NCBI RefSeq assembly: GCF_947499705.1
Contig: NZ_CANMPJ010000001.1
Location: 2,639,501 to 2,703,500, forward strand
Origin: an uncultured Erythrobacter sp.
Lineage (GTDB): Bacteria > Pseudomonadota > Alphaproteobacteria > Sphingomonadales > Sphingomonadaceae
Length of the DNA: 64,000 nt
Direction of reading: 5' to 3'
The notes below the pieces were generated by a model. It did not search any database. It was given only the letters and a program-made list of their open reading frames with translations, and was not told the origin of the DNA. This document shows positions 46,983 to 56,064 of this stretch, one piece after another; positions within the stretch are counted from its first letter, which is position 1; the number at the start of each line of letters is the position of its first letter. The translations under genes and the position numbers were made by a program.

Positions 46983-49184
46983 ATGGATGTAAAAACTGGA
47001 GATATGAGTGGCTGTCCGTTCCACGGAGATGCCGGTCAACGCGGTCTATTTGGTCGCACCAATCGCGATTGGTGGCCAGAGGCGACACAACTCGACATCC
47101 TGACCGAAGGTGGTCGCAGCGCAAATCCATTGGGTGAAAGCTTCGACTATGCCGAAGCCTTCAACGCCATCGACTACACCGCGCTGAAAGCGGATATCAC
47201 CGCACTCATGACCGATAGTCAGGACTGGTGGCCCGCCGATTACGGCCATTACGGTCCATTCTTCATCCGCATGGCATGGCACGCGGCTGGCACGTACCGC
47301 ACCGGCGATGGCCGCGGCGGCGCTGGCAGCGGTCAGCAACGCTTCGCCCCGCTCAACAGCTGGCCGGATAACGGCAACCTCGACAAAGCGCGCCGCCTGC
47401 TGTGGCCGATCAAGCAGAAATACGGCAAGCACATCAGCTGGGCCGATCTATTCATCCTCACCGGCAATGTCGCGATTGAAAGCATGGGCGGCCCAGTCTT
47501 TGGATTTGGCGGCGGACGTGCCGACGTGTTCGAGCCCGAGAGCGTCTATTGGGGCACGGAAGAGCAATGGGTGAACGAAGGCGTCGCAACCCGCATCCGT
47601 CCGGATGACGGTGCCGCTCTTGAGAACCCACTCGCTGCGATCCAGATGGGTCTGATCTACGTCAATCCAGAAGGCCCCGGCGGCGATCCCGACCCGCTCG
47701 CCAGCGGCCGCGACATGCGCGAAACTTTTGCGCGCATGGCCATGAATGACGAGGAAACCGTCGCTCTGACTGCAGGCGGCCACGCCTTCGGCAAGGCTCA
47801 CGGCGCGGCACCTACGGATACGTTTGGTGACTCACCCGAAAGCGAAACACTTGAGCTGCAAGGCTTTGGTTGGCTCAACGACGCCGAAGAGATTGCGGCA
47901 GGCAACATCACCACGTCGGGGATCGAAGGCAGCTGGTCGAACAACCCGACTTCGTGGAGCCACGACTATTTCCGCCTGCTGTTCAAATACGACTACGAAC
48001 TGACGGAAAGCCCGGCTGGCGCGAAGATGTGGACTCCGGTCAATCCCGATCCGGAAGACATGGCGCCCGATGCACGCGATCCTTCAAAGAAGGTTCCGAC
48101 CATGATGACCACCGCCGACATGGCGCTGAAAATGGACCCGGATTACCGCGTGATCTCCGAGCGCTTCCTCAACAACCCTGAGCAGCTCGACGACGCATTC
48201 GCACGCGCATGGTTCAAACTGTGTCACCGCGATATGGGTCCAAAGATCCGCTACATGGGTCCGGAAGTTCCCGAAGAAGACCTGATCTGGATGGATCCGG
48301 TCCCTGCTGGCACTGCGCCATCTGCTGAAGCAGTCGACGCTTTCAAGGAAGCGATCCTCGCCAGCGGTCTGACCGTCAGTGAGCTGGTCAAGGCGGCATG
48401 GGCTTCGGCTTCGACCTACCGCAATTCGGACCACCGTGGCGGTGCCAACGGTGCCCGCGTCCGCCTCGCTCCGCAAAAGGACTGGGCTGCGAACGATCCG
48501 GACGAGCTGGGCAAGGTGCTCGCGAAGATCGACGAGCTGCGCGGCGATATGTCGATGGCCGATGCCATCGTGCTGGCTGGTTCGGCAGCGGTCGGCCATG
48601 CGGCACGCAAGGCAGGCTTCGACGTCACCGTCCCATTCACGGGCGGGCGCGGCGATGCCACCGACGAGCACACCGATCACGCCAGCTTTGAACCGCTGGA
48701 GCCGTTTGCCGATGGTTTCCGCAATTACCTGAAGACCAAAGCCGACGTGAAGACCGAGGAAATGCTGATCGACCGTGCACACCTGCTCGGCCTGTCGATT
48801 TCCGAGATGGCGGTCTTAGTCGGCGGCTTGCGCGCTCTTGGTGCAGTAAGCGGAAACTCGGCTCTCGGTGTACTCACCGATCGTCCGGGCACGCTGACGC
48901 CGGACTTCTTCACCAACCTCCTCGACATGAGCACCAAATGGGCTCCGGTCGATGGTTCGGGCGATGAGGAATATGTCGGAACCGACCGCAAGACCGGCGA
49001 AGAAAAGTACCGCGCGACCCGCGCCGACCTGATCTTCGGTTCGCACTCACAGCTGCGCGCTCAGGCAGAGCACTACGCCGAAAACGGCAACGAAGCGCAG
49101 TTCGTGGGCGACTTCATTGCCGCATGGAACAAGGTGATGAACGCCGACCGCTTCGATGTGACCCACGCGAAATACCACGCGTAA
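46983..49184 (+). CDS. katG: Catalase-peroxidase
   Basis: 733 residues, full length with both domains. The distal site is [11 protein letters not shown] (Arg, Trp, His), the proximal His lies in [14 protein letters not shown], and the Trp-Tyr-Met adduct can form from that Trp, the Tyr in LIYVNPEG and the Met in [10 protein letters not shown]. It removes hydrogen peroxide. A GAGAGGAG site precedes the ATG. Together with ahpCF it forms an oxidative-stress block. Confidence 0.97.
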   Translation: MDVKTGDMSGCPFHGDAGQRGLFGRTNRDWWPEATQLDILTEGGRSANPLGESFDYAEAFNAIDYTALKADITALMTDSQDWWPADYGHYGPFFIRMAWHAAGTYRTGDGRGGAGSGQQRFAPLNSWPDNGNLDKARRLLWPIKQKYGKHISWADLFILTGNVAIESMGGPVFGFGGGRADVFEPESVYWGTEEQWVNEGVATRIRPDDGAALENPLAAIQMGLIYVNPEGPGGDPDPLASGRDMRETFARMAMNDEETVALTAGGHAFGKAHGAAPTDTFGDSPESETLELQGFGWLNDAEEIAAGNITTSGIEGSWSNNPTSWSHDYFRLLFKYDYELTESPAGAKMWTPVNPDPEDMAPDARDPSKKVPTMMTTADMALKMDPDYRVISERFLNNPEQLDDAFARAWFKLCHRDMGPKIRYMGPEVPEEDLIWMDPVPAGTAPSAEAVDAFKEAILASGLTVSELVKAAWASASTYRNSDHRGGANGARVRLAPQKDWAANDPDELGKVLAKIDELRGDMSMADAIVLAGSAAVGHAARKAGFDVTVPFTGGRGDATDEHTDHASFEPLEPFADGFRNYLKTKADVKTEEMLIDRAHLLGLSISEMAVLVGGLRALGAVSGNSALGVLTDRPGTLTPDFFTNLLDMSTKWAPVDGSGDEEYVGTDRKTGEEKYRATRADLIFGSHSQLRAQAEHYAENGNEAQFVGDFIAAWNKVMNADRFDVTHAKYHA

Positions 49185-49229
49185 GGCTCACTCAGCTTGA
49201 TCCGGCCGCCCCCCTTGGCCGGATCGCAT

Positions 49230-49264
49230 AAAGGCCCTCGGCAGCAATGCCGGGGGCCCTTTTT
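49230..49264 (+). terminator. katG terminator
   Basis: Stem AAAGGCCCTCGGC (49230-49242) with GCCGGGGGCCCTTT (49249-49262; one bulge) followed by TT, 45 nt after the katG stop. A typical rho-independent terminator. Confidence 0.8.
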
Positions 49265-49278
49265 CATGCCGAACGAAA

Positions 49279-49309
49279 AAAGGGCCGCGAAACCAATCCG
49301 CAGCCCTTT
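49279..49309 (-). terminator. Terminator of the minus-strand exported protein gene
   Basis: Stem AAAGGGCCGCG (49279-49289) with CGCAGCCCTTT (49299-49309), one mismatch, and a plus-strand A run before it that reads as T run on the minus strand. It lies 39 nt beyond the stop at 49349. Confidence 0.7.
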
Positions 49310-49348
49310 CTGTTTTCAGGAGCGGTCCAAAGGACCGAACACGGAAGC

Positions 49349-49816
49349 CTACTTCTTCTTCGGCTTCTTGTTCGCCTTCTTGAACATCTCTTTGTCATAG
49401 GTTTCCGGCGCAGGAGCCGTTTCCGCTTCGACACCCGCTGCGATTTCTTCCTCGGTCAGGAACCTGATCGCAAAGCCCAGCGCGCGGGTCTTGCCCCAGC
49501 TATCGAGGCTGACCTTGCTTTCGCCATAGGTCACATTGACCACCGCATCTGCGCCCATCTTCTCGCCGCGCTCCCAGACCTCATTGTAGATCTTCTGCTG
49601 CGATGGCTCTTTGCTGAAGATCGTGGCCTTGCGCACACCGGCGGACACCGGTCCGACGATGGTGTACGGTTTGTCAGTGATGTCATACGGGAAAACGGGG
49701 ACACCCATTTCCTCGTTCACGACCGCATATTCGTCGTGATCGTCCGCCAATACCGGCATGGCTGGCACACTGAGCGAAGCCGCAACAAACGCGGCGGTAA
49801 TAATCCTGGATTTCAA
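49349..49816 (-). CDS. Exported protein, possibly YbjQ/DUF74-like
   Basis: 155 residues with a signal peptide (1-24, ending VLA). The middle (PYTIVGPVSAGVRKATIF ... RGEKMGADAVVNVTYGES) follows the pattern of the heavy-metal-binding YbjQ/DUF74 fold, where a Tyr-x-x-x-Gly start and a GADAV-V strand are typical; this is a tentative match. The C-terminus is a Lys-rich tail (KKANKKPKKK). Confidence 0.65.
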   Translation of the reverse strand: MKSRIITAAFVAASLSVPAMPVLADDHDEYAVVNEEMGVPVFPYDITDKPYTIVGPVSAGVRKATIFSKEPSQQKIYNEVWERGEKMGADAVVNVTYGESKVSLDSWGKTRALGFAIRFLTEEEIAAGVEAETAPAPETYDKEMFKKANKKPKKK

Positions 49817-49933
49817 AACGACCCCCCAATTCTGTCAAAACGACGGTTGTATAATTCTTGGATTTCTCGGTAGTGTCAATTCCCTAAGGCGCGTCTCTGA
49901 GGGGGGAGGCGCCGTGTAATGCACGGGGGGCGC

Positions 49934-50563
49934 ATGATTTCAGGACTGATATTGGCTTTGGCTCTGCAGGCAGCTGAGGCCCCGATTGAACAACAGCCAG
50001 CCGAGCCGGAAGCCGAGATTGCGGCGAGCGGCGCACTTGAAACCGCCGAGCCTGCTGCAACGGATATGTCGGAACCGGCCCCATTCGCAGTTGCGGAAGC
50101 GGTGCCAATCGTAGCCGAGCCTGTTCCGGATATTCCGCGCGACACACCCATACGGCTGATGGTGCTGAACGAAGTTTCGACCAAGGACCATGATCCGGGT
50201 CACAAATTCAAGCTGCGCGTCGACAAACCGGTTCTGGTCGATGGAAATGAAGTGATACCGGTCGGCACTATTGCCTGGGGCGAATTGTTGACCGCGAAGA
50301 AGAGCGGCAATGTCGGCAAAAGCGGCAAGCTCTCCGCCCGTTTGCTCTATGTCGACCTCGATGGCCGCGAGATTCCGATCGATGGAGAAACAACGGCGGA
50401 TGGCAAGTCGGGCAAAGGCGAAACCATCCTCGGCGTGCTCAGCGTCGGAGTGCTGGGCCTGTTCGCCAAGGGTAACAATGCCAAGCTTAAGGCGGGCGAG
50501 AGGATCACCGCCTTTGTCGCTGAAGATGTGATGCTTGATGATGCGCCTTCCACTGAAAGTTAG
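49934..50563 (+). CDS. Exported protein of unknown function, copy 1 of a pair
   Basis: 209 residues with a short hydrophobic N-terminus and an Ala/Glu/Pro-rich linker to about residue 65. The folded part (about 70-205) is beta-rich: VIPVGTIAWGELLTAKKSGN, SGKLSARLLYVDLDGREIPI and AGERITAFVAED. The following gene has the same order of motifs, so the two are diverged paralogs. The family is not named to my knowledge. Confidence 0.7.
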   Translation: MISGLILALALQAAEAPIEQQPAEPEAEIAASGALETAEPAATDMSEPAPFAVAEAVPIVAEPVPDIPRDTPIRLMVLNEVSTKDHDPGHKFKLRVDKPVLVDGNEVIPVGTIAWGELLTAKKSGNVGKSGKLSARLLYVDLDGREIPIDGETTADGKSGKGETILGVLSVGVLGLFAKGNNAKLKAGERITAFVAEDVMLDDAPSTES

Positions 50564-51128
50564 TCGAGCGTTGTCCTCCGCCGCTTTCGCGCTTGCGGCC
50601 CTAGGCGCGCCTCTCGCAGCGCAAACTGAGACGAAGTCAGCTGCCGAAGCAGCTGACGCCTCGGGGCCAACCCTGCGCGGCAATACGCTTATCTTGCCTG
50701 CCCAAACCCGGTTGGCGTTTGTCGTTGCCGAGGAAGTGTCCAGCAAGAAGGCGCGCAAGGGCGATCTGATCGCGCTGACGCTGAGAGATGATCTGGTTTT
50801 CAATGGAACTCTGATCGTTCCGGCAGGCGCGCCGGCGATTGGGGAGATTACTCGAGCCAACAAGAAAGGCTGGATGGGCGAAGGCGGGCGGCTCGCAGCG
50901 CGGATGCTCTACTTCGACTTTGAGAGCGGTCCGGTGCGGATTTCGGGGCCGTTGGGCGGCACGGGCGACGATCAGACCGAATTGGCCACGCTAACAGTGT
51001 TGGCGACCGGGGGACTGGTTCCATTCGTCACCGGAAAGAGTGCGGTGATCGCCGAGGGTACCGAGCTGTCTGCCGTGCTTGACCGCGAAGCGCGCATTCC
51101 ATTTATCGCGCCACCTGTCTCCGACTAA
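50541..51128 (+). CDS. Exported protein of unknown function, copy 2 of a pair
   Basis: 195 residues, with a signal peptide (about 1-27, ending LAAQ). It shares the motif order of the previous gene: IVPAGAPAIGEITRANKKG, GGRLAARMLYFDFESGPVRI, a Gly-rich hydrophobic segment and AEGTELSAVLDRE. The start overlaps the end of copy 1 by 23 nt. Several start codons (TTG 50535, ATG 50538, ATG 50541) are possible. Confidence 0.7.
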   Translation: MRLPLKVSRALSSAAFALAALGAPLAAQTETKSAAEAADASGPTLRGNTLILPAQTRLAFVVAEEVSSKKARKGDLIALTLRDDLVFNGTLIVPAGAPAIGEITRANKKGWMGEGGRLAARMLYFDFESGPVRISGPLGGTGDDQTELATLTVLATGGLVPFVTGKSAVIAEGTELSAVLDREARIPFIAPPVSD

Positions 51129-51137
51129 ATCCTGCCG

Positions 51138-51953
51138 CTAGATCCAACCCGCGTCGCGCAGCTCGCTGACCTGCGCGCGTGCGACCGGGGCTTCGATTTC
51201 GCGCGCCAGCTTTAGCCGCACATTGCGGCCTTCGCGGATCACATCTTCTACCGCCCCGCGCGCCACCCACCAGCTGCGATGAACCTGACGCCCCTCGATC
51301 CCGCCCAGTTCGGCAATCGCGTCGCGCAGCCGCATCAGCACCAATTCCGACCCCAGTGCCGTGTGGACGCGGACGTAGTGATCCTCCATCTCGAGCGCGA
51401 TCACATCGCTGCCCAAGGCTGGCGGGAGCCGGTCGACTAGGCGCGGTCCGCTCGGTTCCGGCTCAGCCGGTACGGAAGCGGGTGCCTCAGTAGTCTCTGC
51501 TTCAGGTGCCAACTCACTACCAGTCGAAGTCTTGCTGGCTTCGATCATGTAGAAAAACGCAGTGATCCCGCCGCCGACCAGGAAGACGTAGAAATAGGAC
51601 ACAAGCCCTTGTTCCAGTGTGGGCAGCGGGACCGGATTGGGAAAGAACCCGATCGACCAAACGATCGCGGTCATCGGGATGGTCGCAAGGGCGACCCCCA
51701 CCACCCAAAGCGCCGGTCGTGGTAATTCGAGCGCGACATAGAGCCGATCAACCACCCAATTCATCGGGCTGTATACAGCGTAGCCAACCCAGGCAAAAAC
51801 CACCCAGCTGACGAGGCGATAGGCCAATGGCTGCTGGAAAGTGCCGAACGGACCGATAAAGGCGAGCACCACGCCGATCACGGTCATGATCGAAAGGTCG
51901 ATCACGATCTTGCGGGCGACACGATTGGTCGGAGGGGCAGTTCCAGCACTCAT
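51138..51953 (-). CDS. Membrane-bound LytTR DNA-binding regulator
   Basis: 271 residues. Four hydrophobic segments occupy about residues 18-155, a Glu/Pro-rich linker follows (about 160-185) and the LytTR domain covers about 187-271 (DVIALEMEDHYVRVHTALGSELVLMRLRDAI, then VHRSWWVARGAVEDV). Membrane-bound LytTR proteins without a histidine kinase sense a signal through their own membrane part. The gene is divergent from a DUF2306 membrane protein, a likely target. Confidence 0.88.
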   Translation of the reverse strand: MSAGTAPPTNRVARKIVIDLSIMTVIGVVLAFIGPFGTFQQPLAYRLVSWVVFAWVGYAVYSPMNWVVDRLYVALELPRPALWVVGVALATIPMTAIVWSIGFFPNPVPLPTLEQGLVSYFYVFLVGGGITAFFYMIEASKTSTGSELAPEAETTEAPASVPAEPEPSGPRLVDRLPPALGSDVIALEMEDHYVRVHTALGSELVLMRLRDAIAELGGIEGRQVHRSWWVARGAVEDVIREGRNVRLKLAREIEAPVARAQVSELRDAGWI

Positions 51954-52140
51954 CGCGCCATTCCTGACTGCCCATTCGCGCTTCGTAAAGTGGCAAAGCG
52001 CCGGAAATCCGCGCTTTTCGAGGCGTCAAACCGACACTTCACGCAGCAACAAGCCCAACCGCGCAGTCCCGATTGCCGGTGAGCGGGTACGCGGCATTGT
52101 GGCTTCAGCAAACACGCCAATCGCACCTTGGAGACGCAAC

Positions 52141-52701
52141 ATGCTCAACCTCGCACAATCCCTTCCGCTTCCGTTTCTCGCCAGCAGCAACAGCAAACCG
52201 AAAGCCCGGAACGCCTTTGATCTGACGCCCCCGATGCGCGCAATTGTTGGACTGGCAGCCACCGCCATGTCTCTCGCAGTAGCTTACGCCGTCACTCGCG
52301 GATTGCTGGGCATTGCCCCTGATCATGCCGCAACCCGGCACCTCGCGGTCGTGATCCACGTTGCAACCGTTATCCCGGCCATCCCACTCGGCGGGTTCCT
52401 GTTGCTGGCTCCGAAGGGCACGCCGATGCACAAGCAGCTCGGCAAGTTCTGGGTCGCTTTGATGGTGACAACGGCGCTCTCGGCAATCTTCATCAAGACC
52501 AGCGGCAGCTTCAGCTTCATTCACATCTTTATACCGATGACGCTGTGGGCTTCGTACAAGCTGATCGCGACGGCACGCCGCGGCGATATGAAAGGCCACA
52601 AGAAAGAGATCCTCAGCCTTTATCTCGGTGCACTTATGATCCCGGGCATTGTGAGCATGGCCCTGCCGGGTCGTCTCATGAATGTCTGGCTGTTTGGGTG
52701 A
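52141..52701 (+). CDS. DUF2306-like membrane protein
   Basis: 186 residues with five hydrophobic segments (about 34-52, 68-90, 98-113, 121-137 and 155-175). The stretch HVATVIPAIPLGGFLLLAPKGTPMHKQLGKFW is the DUF2306 signature. Function unknown. The ATG at 52141 has a GGAG site; the frame continues upstream but overlaps the LytTR gene. Divergent orientation with a LytTR regulator suggests regulation by it. Confidence 0.8.
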   Translation: MLNLAQSLPLPFLASSNSKPKARNAFDLTPPMRAIVGLAATAMSLAVAYAVTRGLLGIAPDHAATRHLAVVIHVATVIPAIPLGGFLLLAPKGTPMHKQLGKFWVALMVTTALSAIFIKTSGSFSFIHIFIPMTLWASYKLIATARRGDMKGHKKEILSLYLGALMIPGIVSMALPGRLMNVWLFG

Positions 52702-52749
52702 GCGGGTGCGACGGCTTCGCCCAACAGGACGGCGGCGTTGGCCAGATGG

Positions 52750-53322
52750 TCAGCGCCGCCGTTTCAGCACGAGATAGAGCGCGCCCTCGCCCCCGTGCCG
52801 CTGGTGCGCTTTGCGGACGGCGGCGACGGCATCTGCATGATGACTGGCCGCGATCCAGTCGAGCAGTTTGGCTCGGATCGCTCCGCGCTTGGAAGCCCGG
52901 TCCGCCGGATCGACCGGACGCTCGCGCCCGGCAATCACCAGCACAACCCGCGCGTCCATGGCTCTCGCCTGATCAAGGCCGGTTGTGATCCGGCTATAGG
53001 CGCTGTCGAGCGTGTGGCCGTGAAGGTCGAGAGTGTAGTCAGGGGCGATCTGGCCCGCTTTGAGCTTGCGGTTCCAGTGCGAGTCGAGCTCTGACGAAAA
53101 GGCAGGGCGGGGTATCGATCGCATTGCCATGGGCTTGTTCGAGCCGGGAACGGGCTTGGGCCGTTTCGGAGCCAGTGGCTTAGTGTTGGCCTTCACAAGC
53201 GCTTTGGGCTGGTCCGCATTCGGCAGCCCGGGCCTTGTGCGCCCTTCAAGCGGCGTGACGCTTTGCGCAAGCTTTGCCCATGCCGATTGTTCTTCGGGGC
53301 TCAGCCCGCGCGGAATGCTCAT
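52750..53322 (-). CDS. Smr domain protein
   Basis: 190 residues. The N-terminal half is basic and Pro-rich (KPLAPKRPKPVPGSNKP). The C-terminal Smr domain has TLDLHGHTLDSAYSRI (D-L-H-G motif) and ARVVLVIAGRE, with a final HGGEGALYLVLKR; it is the small MutS-related type with likely nuclease or nucleic-acid-binding activity. It overlaps the mltA stop by 4 nt. Confidence 0.9.
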   Translation of the reverse strand: MSIPRGLSPEEQSAWAKLAQSVTPLEGRTRPGLPNADQPKALVKANTKPLAPKRPKPVPGSNKPMAMRSIPRPAFSSELDSHWNRKLKAGQIAPDYTLDLHGHTLDSAYSRITTGLDQARAMDARVVLVIAGRERPVDPADRASKRGAIRAKLLDWIAASHHADAVAAVRKAHQRHGGEGALYLVLKRRR

Positions 53323-54599
53323 TGGTCTGCGGAGTTCAGCCGCTCAACGGTGCCCTTTGGCAGAAGCACCAGTGCATCCCCGCGTCCGCTCATCCCCCCG
53401 GCGATCTCACGCGCCTGCGTGCCAGCACCCCAGAACGTGTCGAAACGGTTCGCGCCCTTGATCGCGCCGCCGACATCCTGCGCGATCCACAATCCATCGG
53501 CCTCATTGCGGTCCAGATCGAGCCATACGGGCGCGCCGAGCGGCACAAAACGCGGATCGGTCGCCACAGAGCTTTCCGGACGGACCGGCACGCCGAGCGC
53601 GCCAAGCGGTCCATCGCCGGTCAATTCGCGGAAGAAAATCCAGCTCTTGTTGAGCCGCATCAGGTCGCGACCTTCCGCCGGGTTCTCGCGGATATAGGCC
53701 ATGATGCCCTGCATCGATCCGGGATATTGCCCCGGCCCATCGCCGAGCAGCCCGCGTTCGCGCATCACTCCGCCGATGCCGGTATAGCCGCGCCCGTTCT
53801 GCCCGGCATAACCGATGCGGATCACTTCGCCTTCGGGAGTGCGCAGGCGGCCCGAGCCCTGAATCTGCAGGAAGAAGAACTCCACCGGATCAGCAGCATA
53901 GGCGATCACGGGGACCCGGCCTTCCAGCACGCCTTCCTCGATTTCGGTCCGGTCGTAGTAGCGCACGAACTCGCCCGCTTCGTTGACCCGGCCAAGCGGT
54001 TGGCGTCCGGTGCGCTCGGCCTGCGGCACGTCGGCGGGCCAGCCGCGGTTCAGATCGCTGGGCAAGACATAGACGGGGACTTCAAAACCCGGGCGGCGCG
54101 TGCGGCTCCCGGCGATCTCCGGTTCGAAATATCCGGTCGCGAAGGCATTGCCATCGCCGATGCGGGCGGTCTCGAAATTACCCGTGAAAAACTCGCGGCC
54201 ATTGTCCGAAGGCCATCCGGAGGCGAGATCGCAAACCCGTCGCCAATTGGCGAAACCGTTTAGCCCGCTTTGGTCATCGCGCCTGAGCAGCTGTGGGCAG
54301 GATTCATTGAAACTCGCCAGAGCCGAATTGGCATCGCGTGCGCTCATGCCGAGTGACCGCACATTGGGGCCCAGGCTTACGCCCGCCATCGCCGCAGACG
54401 TGGCGGAAGAATTAGTCGGGGGCGTTGAAACAGACCCACCCGGAGGCGCTGATTTCGGGATGATGGTGCAACCGGCCAGCGACAGCATTGCTGCCAGAGC
54501 CAGCCCGGCTCGCCATGTCAATTTGGGGTGAGGTGCGGTGTCGGAACCCGGCGCGCCCAGCCGAATGACATCAGGCGCGCGGTGCAGACCCCACAGCAA
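53319..54599 (-). CDS. mltA: Membrane-bound lytic murein transglycosylase A
   Basis: 426 residues from a TTG start 4 nt after the preceding stop. LSLAGC (about residues 39-44) is a lipobox, so the enzyme is an outer-membrane lipoprotein. The MltA domain (about 130-300) and the 3D domain (about 315-415), with the catalytic Asp probably in AQDVGGAIKGANRFDTFWG, are both present. It cleaves peptidoglycan with formation of 1,6-anhydro ends. A later TTG would give a shorter N-terminus right at the lipobox. Confidence 0.88.
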   Translation of the reverse strand: MLWGLHRAPDVIRLGAPGSDTAPHPKLTWRAGLALAAMLSLAGCTIIPKSAPPGGSVSTPPTNSSATSAAMAGVSLGPNVRSLGMSARDANSALASFNESCPQLLRRDDQSGLNGFANWRRVCDLASGWPSDNGREFFTGNFETARIGDGNAFATGYFEPEIAGSRTRRPGFEVPVYVLPSDLNRGWPADVPQAERTGRQPLGRVNEAGEFVRYYDRTEIEEGVLEGRVPVIAYAADPVEFFFLQIQGSGRLRTPEGEVIRIGYAGQNGRGYTGIGGVMRERGLLGDGPGQYPGSMQGIMAYIRENPAEGRDLMRLNKSWIFFRELTGDGPLGALGVPVRPESSVATDPRFVPLGAPVWLDLDRNEADGLWIAQDVGGAIKGANRFDTFWGAGTQAREIAGGMSGRGDALVLLPKGTVERLNSADQ

Positions 54600-54602
54600 G
54601 GC

Positions 54603-55250
54603 TCAACCTTCGTCGGTTTCGTCTAGCACCCAGTTCGGATCGCGGTCGATGACATTGCGCGAGAATGTCCAGACGTCGCGGCTTTCGATCGCATCGTCGA
54701 GCGAACCGGCGATGACGTTGCCGTCCTTGTCGCGCGTTACAGCCGCGATATCGGCCACAAACAGCACGGCAATCCGGGCCAGCTTGCCATCGAGCGATGC
54801 CGAGTGGATGCGGGTTTCTTCAATGCGGACCAGCGAATTGTCGAGCTTCTCGCCCGCCTCTTCGCGCGCGGTGATTGCGCCGTCGAAGCCTTCGTAGACA
54901 TCATCGTCGCACAGTTCACGCAGCGTTTCGCGGTCACCATTCCAGAATGCTTCGAGCACCATTTCATAGGCGCCCTTTGCACCTTCGAGGAAGGCGGCGA
55001 GATCGAACTTGCTGTCAGCGCTGGCAATCTCGCGGATACCGCGTTCCACGGCTGGCATCATGCCATCCATCTGAACCACACGGGCTGGCGCTGCGGGTAC
55101 AGCTGGCTGCGGCGCAGCGGGCGGCATGCTGTTTTCCTCTGGCCGTTGAGGAACCGATTCCTCTTCGTGCTCAGCGCGGCGGCCAAGCACCGAATAGAGC
55201 CGCAATCCGAGGAAAGCGGCGACCATGGCGAGAAGAATGATTTCTAACAT
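54603..55250 (-). CDS. TimA/Tim44-like domain protein
   Basis: 215 residues. One N-terminal helix (1-17) anchors it; a Pro-rich linker follows and the Tim44-like domain (about 70-210) includes FLEGAKGAYEMVLEAFWNGDRETLRELCDDDVYEGF. In alphaproteobacteria this family (TimA) is related to mitochondrial Tim44. It is encoded upstream of mltA in the same operon and opposite secB, as is common in this group. Confidence 0.88.
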   Translation of the reverse strand: MLEIILLAMVAAFLGLRLYSVLGRRAEHEEESVPQRPEENSMPPAAPQPAVPAAPARVVQMDGMMPAVERGIREIASADSKFDLAAFLEGAKGAYEMVLEAFWNGDRETLRELCDDDVYEGFDGAITAREEAGEKLDNSLVRIEETRIHSASLDGKLARIAVLFVADIAAVTRDKDGNVIAGSLDDAIESRDVWTFSRNVIDRDPNWVLDETDEG

Positions 55251-55502
55251 TCGATATTATTCCGATAAATCCTGCGGCTTGCGCCTGTTCGGCGCGCAAA
55301 CCTTGGCACCCTTACGTGCCTTAAATAGGCTCTAAATACAATTGGACAACGACCTTTCGGTTCCACTTTGTGCCTTTTTGGCCGTGTTTCGTCCGGTTGC
55401 GAGCACGCTTTGCGCCTGCTAGGCGCGCCGCCGATACTTATCACGCGCTTCGATGAATGAAGTGCGAATTCCCGTACCCTGAAAATCGAAAGACGAAATC
55501 AC

Positions 55503-56039
55503 ATGGCCGAAGAAGGCGACGTTCTCACCGATCTCAACAACAACGCTGCTGCTGGCAATGGTGCCGACACCCAGCCCGCCGCCGGGATCATCACGCAATA
55601 TGTGAAGGATATGTCGGTCGAGAACCCGAACGCGCCCGATTCCTATCAGTGGCAGGAACAGCCCAAGATGGACGTGCAGTTCAACATCGGTGCGGAGCCG
55701 ATCAGCAACGAAGTCACCGAAGTGACGCTGAAAATGAACATCAACGCCTCGACTGAGCAGGGCACGATCTACATCGTCGAGCTCGATTATTGCGGCCTTG
55801 TCGGCATTCGCAACATTCCCGAAGATCAAGCGCACGCCTTCCTGTTTGCCGAAGCGCCGCGCATACTGTTCCCCTTCGCTCGCCGCGTCGTCGCCGATGC
55901 CGTTCGCGATGCCGGGTTCCCGCCGCTGATGGTCGATCCGGTCGATTTCAACGGCCTCTACGTGCAGCAATTGCAGGCCAAGCGCGCCCAGGAAGAGGCT
56001 GGGGGTGGCGACACTCCGGCGACCGGCGGTGACGCGTAA
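55503..56039 (+). CDS. secB: Protein-export chaperone SecB
   Basis: 178 residues. The SecB core has YVKDMSVENPNAPDSYQW at about residues 37-54, then VTLKMNINAS and LDYCGLVGIRNIPEDQ. It keeps preproteins unfolded and delivers them to SecA. N- and C-terminal extensions are Ala/Gly/Asp-rich. It is divergent from the TimA gene across 252 nt with no further gene, and followed by murJ after 25 nt. Confidence 0.96.
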   Translation: MAEEGDVLTDLNNNAAAGNGADTQPAAGIITQYVKDMSVENPNAPDSYQWQEQPKMDVQFNIGAEPISNEVTEVTLKMNINASTEQGTIYIVELDYCGLVGIRNIPEDQAHAFLFAEAPRILFPFARRVVADAVRDAGFPPLMVDPVDFNGLYVQQLQAKRAQEEAGGGDTPATGGDA

Positions 56040-56064
56040 CCACGACGCAATGCGGGCCTAGAAT

